Shown here: positions 58,085 to 64,000 of the stretch, in pieces
Numbering within the stretch: the stretch's first letter is position 1
Layout of the letters: each line of letters starts with the position of its first letter
Source: Rhodovulum sp. 12E13
Lineage (GTDB): Bacteria > Pseudomonadota > Alphaproteobacteria > Rhodobacterales > Rhodobacteraceae
Direction of reading: 5' to 3'
Length of the DNA stretch: 64,000 nucleotides
Assembly (NCBI RefSeq): GCF_003340565.1
Contig: NZ_QPLK01000005.1
Span: 186,001 to 250,000, forward strand
Program-made: the position numbers and the translations under genes
The notes under the pieces: generated by a model
Told to the model about the DNA's origin: nothing
Databases searched by the model: none
Seen by the model: the letters and a program-made list of their open reading frames with translations, nothing else

Positions 58085-58929
58085 GGGGCGCCGGCGGGAG
58101 GGGGCAACCCATCCGGGTCCGGCACCGGGCCGTCGCCGGCATAGGCGTGCCACAGCTCGATCAGGGGGCGCAGCGCGTCGGCCTTGGGGTGCGGATCCTG
58201 CCAGGGCTTCTCGTACTGGTAGTGCAGCACGTTGATCGACGGCCAGTGCCAGAGCCCGGGCAGGTTGAGCCAGACATATTGCAGCATGTTGTCGAAGACG
58301 GGCAGGCCGTGCCAGCCGGGGAAGCAGGCCTGCAGAAAGGTCTGGTCGGTTCTTCGCCAGAACGCGCCCGGCGCGTCGAGCCGGGCCAGCATCTCGTCGA
58401 AGGTGGCAGGGTCGGGACGGGCGGCAAAGACACCCGAATTGAGCCGCCGGAAGTCGGCGAGGCCCTCGTAGACGTTGGGCGCGGCGGAGAATTCCGGGTA
58501 GTCGAACAGCCGGTCGATGGGCCGCAGCACGAGGGTATCGGCGTCGAGGAACACGGCGCGGGCGTAGTCGAGCTGCCAGAGCCGCAGCTTGGCGAAATTG
58601 TCGAGCGGCGTGTGAAACGGCGGCTTGCCTCCCTTGTCGAACGGCGCGGCCGCGTGCAGCGCCTCGCGGGCGTGGGCTGCGTTGAAGGCGTCGGAGGTCG
58701 GCAGCAGATCCACCGCCACGAGCCGCGCGCCCATGGCCTCGAGCGGCCCGAGCGCCTCGGCCGTGACGGCGGTGGTGTGCATCACCACGAGATCGGCCGT
58801 CGTGCCCGTCAGCCGCAACGAGCGCAGCAGCGCCCGCGCCCCCAGCGCGAAATCGGCGTTGGTGACGAGGGTGACGAAGGCCCGGTCGCTGCCCGCCGGG
58901 CCGGCGGGGCGCACCCCCTCCAGGGTCAT
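58081..58929 (-). CDS. sqdD: Glycosyltransferase family 8, probable SqdD (sulfoquinovosyltransferase)
   Basis: Glycogenin-like GT8 enzyme of 282 aa, with the DxD metal/nucleotide-sugar motif in FLDADTLVLRP and TNADFALGARALLRSL at the start. In R. sphaeroides sqdD encodes the glycosyltransferase of sulfolipid synthesis, directly after sqdB. Here it follows sqdB by 10 bp and overlaps sqdC by 4 bp. Likely acts at the inner face of the cytoplasmic membrane. Confidence 0.82.
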   Translation of the reverse strand: MTLEGVRPAGPAGSDRAFVTLVTNADFALGARALLRSLRLTGTTADLVVMHTTAVTAEALGPLEAMGARLVAVDLLPTSDAFNAAHAREALHAAAPFDKGGKPPFHTPLDNFAKLRLWQLDYARAVFLDADTLVLRPIDRLFDYPEFSAAPNVYEGLADFRRLNSGVFAARPDPATFDEMLARLDAPGAFWRRTDQTFLQACFPGWHGLPVFDNMLQYVWLNLPGLWHWPSINVLHYQYEKPWQDPHPKADALRPLIELWHAYAGDGPVPDPDGLPPPAGAP

Positions 58930-58939
58930 GAGCGGCCGC

Positions 58940-60160
58940 TCACGACACCGACCGCAGGCGCCTGCCCTCTGGGTCGCGCTCCACCGCCTGCGACAGCTCC
59001 TTCGTCCAGCCCGAGACGGCCGGCACGCGCGAGCGGTCGATCCTGTGGGCATACTTGCGGGCCACGTCGATCACCTCTTCCAGCAGGCCCTCGGCCAGCG
59101 TCGTCGGCTCCAGCCCCAGAGCGAGGAACTGCGCGTTGTCGACGACCAGATCGTTCTCGGCCGCCTCCTTGCGCGGGTTGGGCAGGTACGCCACCTCGGC
59201 CCCGGCGATCCGCGCCACCAGCTCGGCGAGGTCCCGCACCCGGTGCGTCTCGGTCATCTGGTTGAAGATGCGCACGCGCTCGCCCGCTGCCGGCGGATCG
59301 CCCAGCGCCAGCTCGATGCAGCGCACGCTGTCCTGGATGTGGATGAAGGCGCGCGTCTGACCGCCGGTGCCGTGCACCGTCAGCGGGTAGCCGATGGCCG
59401 CCTGGATCAGGAAGCGGTTGAGCACGGTGCCGTAGTCGCCGTCATAGTCGAACCGGTTGATGAGCTGGTCATGGCGGCGGGTCTGCTCGGTATGGGTGCC
59501 CCAGACGATGCCCTGGTGCAGGTCGGTGATCCGCAGCCCGTCGTTCTGCGCGTAGAACTGGAAGAGGATCTGATCGAGGCTCTTGGTCATGTGGTAGATC
59601 GAGCCGGGCCGCGTCGGATACAGGATCTCCTGGCTGGCCTTCTCGCCCCCGGTCGTGGTGACGTCGACCTCCAGATACCCCTCGGGGATCGTCGCGCCGA
59701 CGTTAGAATAGCCGTAGACGCCCATCGTGCCGAGATGCACCAGGTGCGCGTCGATGCCCGTCTCGACCAGCGCGGCCAGCAGGTTGTGCGTGGCGCTCAC
59801 GTTGTTGTCGACGGTATAGGTCTTGTGCCGGTCGCTCTTCATCGAGTAGGGCGCCGCGCGCTGCTCGGCGAAGTGGATCACCGCGTCGGGGCGGTGCTCG
59901 GCCAGCCACTGCTTGAGCCTCTCGTAGTCCCTGGCAAGGTCGAGCAGGTGGAAGTGCAGGCGCCGCCTTGTCTCCTCGTGCCAGATCCGGCACCGCTCCT
60001 GGATCGAGTCCATCGGCGTCAGCGACTGCACGCCGAGCTCGGTGTCTATCCAGCGCCGCGACAGGTTGTCGACGACGTGCACCTCGTGGCCCTTGTCGGA
60101 CAGGTGCAGTGTGGTCGGCCAGCCGACGAAGCCGTCGCCGCCGAGGATCGCGATCTTCAT
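58940..60160 (-). CDS. sqdB: UDP-sulfoquinovose synthase SqdB
   Basis: Makes UDP-sulfoquinovose from UDP-glucose and sulfite for the sulfolipid SQDG. The 406-aa protein has NAD motif GGDGFVGWP, the signature RRWIDTELGVQSLTPM, MGVYGYSNVGATIPEG for the active site, and YHMTK as the YxxxK motif. Length agrees with known SqdB (about 400 aa). It is the first gene of sqdBDC. Start MKIAILGGDG at 60160. Confidence 0.95.
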   Translation of the reverse strand: MKIAILGGDGFVGWPTTLHLSDKGHEVHVVDNLSRRWIDTELGVQSLTPMDSIQERCRIWHEETRRRLHFHLLDLARDYERLKQWLAEHRPDAVIHFAEQRAAPYSMKSDRHKTYTVDNNVSATHNLLAALVETGIDAHLVHLGTMGVYGYSNVGATIPEGYLEVDVTTTGGEKASQEILYPTRPGSIYHMTKSLDQILFQFYAQNDGLRITDLHQGIVWGTHTEQTRRHDQLINRFDYDGDYGTVLNRFLIQAAIGYPLTVHGTGGQTRAFIHIQDSVRCIELALGDPPAAGERVRIFNQMTETHRVRDLAELVARIAGAEVAYLPNPRKEAAENDLVVDNAQFLALGLEPTTLAEGLLEEVIDVARKYAHRIDRSRVPAVSGWTKELSQAVERDPEGRRLRSVS

Positions 60161-60393
60161 GGGGTCTCTCCCAGCCGTTGCGGTGTCTCGCGCCCTGCCC
60201 GCCTCTGGCCTGTCTCTGCGACAGGGGCGTGACAGTGGGCGCGCGCTGCTCGTCCCCGTGCGCCGCGCTGCGCCGCTTCCCGCGTGCAAGGCTGCCGTGC
60301 CGTGGCCCGGAAGGCAAGACGGCGCCGGCGAAGGGCCTCCGTCCGGCTCGGAACATCCCGCGAAGGGGCCGGTTGGGAGAGGGCGCCGCACCG

Positions 60394-60924
60394 ATGGAGA
60401 CCATGAACCCGATCAGAGAGACATTTGCCGGGTGCCGTACGGCCCGGCCTTTGGCGGCGATCCTGGCGCTGGCGGTGACGGGCGCCGTGGCCCAGCCCGT
60501 GCGCGACGCGCCCCCCTGCGCGGGTCGTGGCGATCTGCTGTGCGGCGACACCGGGGCACCCGTCGAAGACTCCGACGCCACGGCGGACCCCGACCAGGTG
60601 CAGGGCGACGGAGCTGGCACGCCGCGCCCCGTGACCCGGGCCGAGACCCCGGCCGAGACCACGGCCGAGACACCCGCCGGCGCCATCGCCGGGGCCGACG
60701 ACGGGCCGACGGGCGACGTGGTGCCCCGCCGTCGCCCCACCGTCACGGACAGCCCGGCAGTCGAGGCCGAGAGGCTGCGGCCGCGTCGGCGGGCCGATCC
60801 TGAGCCGAAGGGCGGCAGTCAACGCCCCCGCCCTCGGGTCGATGCGCTCGACGTACCCGAGCCCGAGCGGCAGGCGGCGCCCGCCCGTCCGCGCGCACCG
60901 TCTCCCGGGCGAGACGGCGAATGA
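60394..60924 (+). CDS. Hypothetical low-complexity exported protein
   Basis: The 176-aa product has a possible signal segment (residues 16-33) and two cysteines, then a disordered Pro/Arg/Asp/Ala-rich remainder. I do not recognise it. It overlaps the next gene by 4 bp (ATGA), so is likely expressed with the efflux operon; without that coupling I would doubt it. ATG at 60394 or 60403 are both possible. Confidence 0.55.
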   Translation: METMNPIRETFAGCRTARPLAAILALAVTGAVAQPVRDAPPCAGRGDLLCGDTGAPVEDSDATADPDQVQGDGAGTPRPVTRAETPAETTAETPAGAIAGADDGPTGDVVPRRRPTVTDSPAVEAERLRPRRRADPEPKGGSQRPRPRVDALDVPEPERQAAPARPRAPSPGRDGE

Positions 60925-62315
60925 GCGAGCGCGACACGGATCGTGCTGCGCGGACCGGCCCGCCGGTTGGCGGACCCGGCGACGCGCCCGCCGGGGAAAG
61001 AGACGGCTCCGGTGCGCGCCCGGGTCGCGGTGCGGTGCTCGTCGCCGCGCTCGCGTCGCTTGCGCTGCTTGCCGCGGGCGCCGGCGCGTGGTGGCTGCTC
61101 GCCCGCCCCGACCAGCAGGCGCGTGACGGCGCTGCGCCGCCCCGCCCGCCCCTTGTCCGCACGTCAGAGGTGCAGGCGGCGGACAAGGTCGCCATCACGC
61201 AGACAGCCTTCGTGCGCCCGGTTTTCGAGGTCGACGTGACGCCCGAAGTCTCGGCCCGCATCGCCGCGCTGGGCGAGGATTTTCGCGTCGGCGGCCGGGT
61301 GGAGCGGGGCGACGTCCTCGTGCGGCTCGAGCGCGATCGGCTCGAGGCTGCGCTCGCGGAGGCCGAGGCGCGGGTCGAGCAGGCCCGCGCCGCCGTCACC
61401 GAGGCGCGCGTCACCCGCCAGCGGCAGGAAGAGCTGGAAGCCGAGGATTTTGCATCGGAGGCGCGCCTGCAGGATGCGATCCTCGGCGTCGCGCGCGCCG
61501 AGGCGGACCTTGCCGCCGCCCGTGCCGCCGAGACGACCGCACGACGGCGCCTCGACGATACGACCATTCGTGCCCCCTTCGACGCGCTGGTGACCGCCCG
61601 CACGACCGCGCCGGGGCAGGCGGTCTCTCCGGGTGCGCCGCTCGGCAGGCTGGTCGCGACGGGCGCAGCACAGATGCGGATGGGTCTGACCGCGCGCGAC
61701 GTCGCGCTGCTCGGCGGGGCCGAGGCGGCGCTGGGCACGGCGGTCGCCGTTCTGCCCACGGGCGCGCCAGGGGCCGGGCCGCTGGCGGAAGGCGTCGTCA
61801 CCGATACCGACCCGCAGGTGGCCGAGGGCAGCCGCACCACCGGCCTGATCGTGCGGGTCGAAGATGCCTTCGCCATGCGCGACCCACGACCCCTGCGCGT
61901 GGGCGAGCTGGTGGAGCTGCGCCTCGCCGCCACGCTCGCCGGCTCGGGGGCGCTCAGTGTGCCGGTCGAGGCGCTCAAGGCGGGCGCGACGCTCTGGCGG
62001 GTCTCGCGGCGCAGCGACGGCGCCGCCACTCTGGCTCGCGTGCCCGCGACCGTGATCTACCGCACCCGGGGTCGCGCCGTGGTTGCTGCCGAGGGTCTCT
62101 CGCCCGGTGACCGCGTGATGCTGAGCGACCGCGCGGGTGCCCTCGACGGCCTGCGCGTGCGCCTCGCCCGAGAGACGGAGGGCGCGGGCGGCGGCTCCGC
62201 GACAGGACGCACCGAGGGCTCCGGCGCCGCCGATCCGTCCGCCACCTCGTTCGGCGACGCAGGCAGCGCGGCGTCTGCTGGCGTCGGGTCGGGCGGCGCC
62301 GGGTCGGGCGGGTGA
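60921..62315 (+). CDS. RND efflux periplasmic adaptor (membrane fusion protein)
   Basis: The 464-aa protein has a disordered N-terminus, a transmembrane anchor (residues 36-60), the lipoyl-type half domains and an alpha hairpin (about 130-200, EARVEQARAAVTEARVTRQR). The TIRAPFDALVTARTTAPGQ motif characteristic of HlyD/AcrA adaptors follows. A Gly/Ser-rich C-terminal tail (after ~425) is low complexity. It starts 4 bp before the end of the preceding gene and is followed directly by the RND pump. Confidence 0.9.
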   Translation: MSERDTDRAARTGPPVGGPGDAPAGERDGSGARPGRGAVLVAALASLALLAAGAGAWWLLARPDQQARDGAAPPRPPLVRTSEVQAADKVAITQTAFVRPVFEVDVTPEVSARIAALGEDFRVGGRVERGDVLVRLERDRLEAALAEAEARVEQARAAVTEARVTRQRQEELEAEDFASEARLQDAILGVARAEADLAAARAAETTARRRLDDTTIRAPFDALVTARTTAPGQAVSPGAPLGRLVATGAAQMRMGLTARDVALLGGAEAALGTAVAVLPTGAPGAGPLAEGVVTDTDPQVAEGSRTTGLIVRVEDAFAMRDPRPLRVGELVELRLAATLAGSGALSVPVEALKAGATLWRVSRRSDGAATLARVPATVIYRTRGRAVVAAEGLSPGDRVMLSDRAGALDGLRVRLARETEGAGGGSATGRTEGSGAADPSATSFGDAGSAASAGVGSGGAGSGG

Positions 62316-62326
62316 GGGCGCAGGCG

Positions 62327-64000
62327 ATGGCGCGTCTCATCCTGTGGTTCCGCCGTGATCGCGTCGCCGCCAACCTGCTGGCGCTGGTGCTTGTGGCTGT
62401 CGGCCTCGCCTCGGCGGCCACGCTGACCGTGCGCACCTTTCCCGAGATCGCCACCGGCGCGGTGCAGGTCACCGTCGCCTATCCCGGGGCCTCGCCGGCC
62501 GAGGTGGCCGACGGCGTGCTCACCCCCATCGAGGAGGAATTGCGCGGCCTCGAGGGCGTGCGCGAGCTGCGGGGGCAGGCCACGCGCGGCGTGGGCACGG
62601 TGACGGCAGAGCTGACGCGCGGCGCCACCGTCCGCGACGTGAAGGACGAGATCGAGACCCGCGTCGCCCGGATCGCCACCTTCCCCGACGGCGCCCGCGA
62701 CCCCCGCATCGCCGAGGTGGAGCCCACCGAGGTCGCCATCGAGGTCGCGCTGCACGGAGACACGACGCGCACCGCGCTCAAGGCGCTGGGAGAACGCGTG
62801 CGGCGCGACCTCACGGATCGCCGCGGCATCAGCCAGGTGACGCTGGCGGGCACCGCGCCCGACATGATCGAGATCGAGGTGCCGCGCGCCACCCTGCAGA
62901 GCTACATGACCGGCCTCGTCGGCCTCGGCGACCGGATCGCGGCCCGCACGCTCGACCTGACCGCCGGGCAGCTCGACACCGGCGAAAGCGCGCTGCAGGT
63001 CCGTGCGCCGGGCGAGGCGCGCGATGCCGATGCCTATCGCGACCTGGTCGTGTTCACCGGCCCCGAGGGGGCGCAGGTGCGGCTGGGCGAGATCGCCGAA
63101 ATCCGCGCCGCCCGCGCAGAGGACGCCGTGTCGGCCGAGATCGACGGACAGGCCGCCGTGTTCCTCTCGGTCGAGCGGACGGGGCAGGAGCAGGTGCTCG
63201 CCATCGTCGACAGCGTGCAGGCCTATCTCGACGATGAGTTGCGCCTGCGCCTGCCCGAGGGGATCGAGGCGACCGTCTGGCGCAACTCGGGCGCGCAGCT
63301 CCAGGGGCGGATCGACCTGCTGGCCAAGAATGGCGCCATCGGGGCGGGGTTGATCCTGCTGCTTCTGATGCTGTTCCTCGACATCCGCGTGGCGGCATGG
63401 GTGGCGGGTGGCGTCGGCATCGCCTTCGCCGCCGCTTACGGGCCGATGCAGGCGTTCGGCGTGACGATCAACCAGCTTTCGCTCTTCGGCTTCATCCTCG
63501 CGCTCGGCATCGTCGTTGACGACGCGATCGTGGTCGGCGAGAGCACGTGGTCGGCCCTGCAGGAGGGGCAGGGCGCGGGCGGCCCGGCGGCCGAGGCCGG
63601 GGTGCTCGCGGTCTGGCGGCCCATCCTGTTCTCGGTCGTCACCACGATGCTCGCCTTCGTTCCGCTGCTGTTCCTGCCGGGCTCGTCGGGTTCGTTCATC
63701 GGGCCGGTCGCGGCGGTGGTGATCTTCGTGCTCGCCTTTTCGCTCGTGGAGAGCTTCCTCGTCCTGCCCCGCCACCTCTCGGCCGTCTCGGCCGAGCCCC
63801 CGCGCGGCCTGTCGCCCCGGCGGCTGGCCGAGCCTGCCCGGCGCTGGCTGGCCGGCGGGCTCGCGCGGTTCACCTCCGGGCCGCTGCGGCGGGTGGTGCG
63901 GGGCGCGATCCGGTTTCCCGCCCTGGCGCTGGCGGGTGCCCTGGCCGCCGGTATCGCCACGGCGGGGCTGTTGTCGGGCGGGATCGTCAAGTTCGTGTTC
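62327..64000 (+). CDS. RND-family efflux pump (partial, C-terminus beyond window)
   Basis: Proton-driven inner-membrane pump; 558 codons are present and the gene runs off the right edge. First transmembrane segment is at residues 12-30. The periplasmic PN1 region follows (VTVAYPGASPAEVADGVLTP), then a helix with LGIVVDDAIVV whose aspartates relay protons. ATG at 62327 has AGGG upstream; an in-frame GTG at 62312 overlaps the adaptor stop and is the other candidate. Confidence 0.92.
   Translation, partial: MARLILWFRRDRVAANLLALVLVAVGLASAATLTVRTFPEIATGAVQVTVAYPGASPAEVADGVLTPIEEELRGLEGVRELRGQATRGVGTVTAELTRGATVRDVKDEIETRVARIATFPDGARDPRIAEVEPTEVAIEVALHGDTTRTALKALGERVRRDLTDRRGISQVTLAGTAPDMIEIEVPRATLQSYMTGLVGLGDRIAARTLDLTAGQLDTGESALQVRAPGEARDADAYRDLVVFTGPEGAQVRLGEIAEIRAARAEDAVSAEIDGQAAVFLSVERTGQEQVLAIVDSVQAYLDDELRLRLPEGIEATVWRNSGAQLQGRIDLLAKNGAIGAGLILLLLMLFLDIRVAAWVAGGVGIAFAAAYGPMQAFGVTINQLSLFGFILALGIVVDDAIVVGESTWSALQEGQGAGGPAAEAGVLAVWRPILFSVVTTMLAFVPLLFLPGSSGSFIGPVAAVVIFVLAFSLVESFLVLPRHLSAVSAEPPRGLSPRRLAEPARRWLAGGLARFTSGPLRRVVRGAIRFPALALAGALAAGIATAGLLSGGIVKFVF

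Noticed and set aside
57137-58144. 335-codon forward frame beginning MALAMVLGLLAGLAVGLL
   Set aside because: Most of it is antisense to sqdC; only the first ~25 codons look protein-like and are discussed as a possible remnant.

Overview
The window is a high-GC (roughly 69% by eye), gene-dense piece of an alphaproteobacterial chromosome, most likely from the Rhodobacterales (Roseobacter/Rhodobacter group). The evidence is gene order (parA-rsmG-mnmG-mnmE-rho-hemJ facing left; maf-aroE-coaE-dnaQ-secB region facing right), an sqdBDC sulfolipid cluster, class III alcohol dehydrogenase, TRAP transport, a VPLPA-type C-terminal tail, and the intergenic repeat and hairpin modules common in that order. 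No rRNA, tRNA, CRISPR array, insertion sequence or prophage is visible.

Region 1 (1-11.2 kb) looks like the origin of replication neighbourhood. Genes diverge from a 390-bp gap (5987-6376) that holds several DnaA-box-like TCCACA elements and AT-richer patches. Two parS-like palindromes lie in rsmG and at the very start of mnmG, next to parA. Gene order closely matches what I recall around the Caulobacter origin.

Region 2 (11.2-38.8 kb) is housekeeping: Smr, MFS, NYN-domain protein, GNAT, gamma-glutamyltransferase, glutathione-dependent formaldehyde dehydrogenase, flavin reductase, dapA, a Slt-type transglycosylase, hslV-membrane protein-hslU (translationally coupled, candidate RpoH promoter), folB-folP-glmM, a SleB-type hydrolase, a PPDK-like enzyme with a diverged ATP-binding half, an SDR lacking the catalytic lysine, an RsmC-like methyltransferase, clpS, a HAD hydrolase and a D,D-carboxypeptidase with a SPOR domain.

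Region 3 (38.8-46.2 kb) is the most unusual part. A LuxR-type regulator sits between two operons of predicted secreted proteins. On one side are a 260-aa duplicated-domain protein and a 737-aa VWA protein with five beta-sandwich repeats. On the other are a 243-aa protein carrying one copy of the same beta domain and an 825-aa HExxH metallopeptidase-like protein. The same 16-bp inverted repeat (TAGGGC-N4-GCCCYA) occurs upstream of both operons, suggesting a local regulon of undescribed function.

Region 4 (46.2-64 kb) is accessory metabolism and transport: BASS-family transporter, acyl-CoA ligase, GH13 alpha-glucosidase, SDR, TRAP transporter (dctPQM type), TauE/SafE permease divergent from an ATP-grasp protein across a 23-bp near-palindrome, sqdB-sqdD-sqdC for sulfoquinovosyl diacylglycerol, and an RND efflux pair whose pump gene runs off the right edge. 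Functions are assigned from motifs and family knowledge only; no database search was possible.
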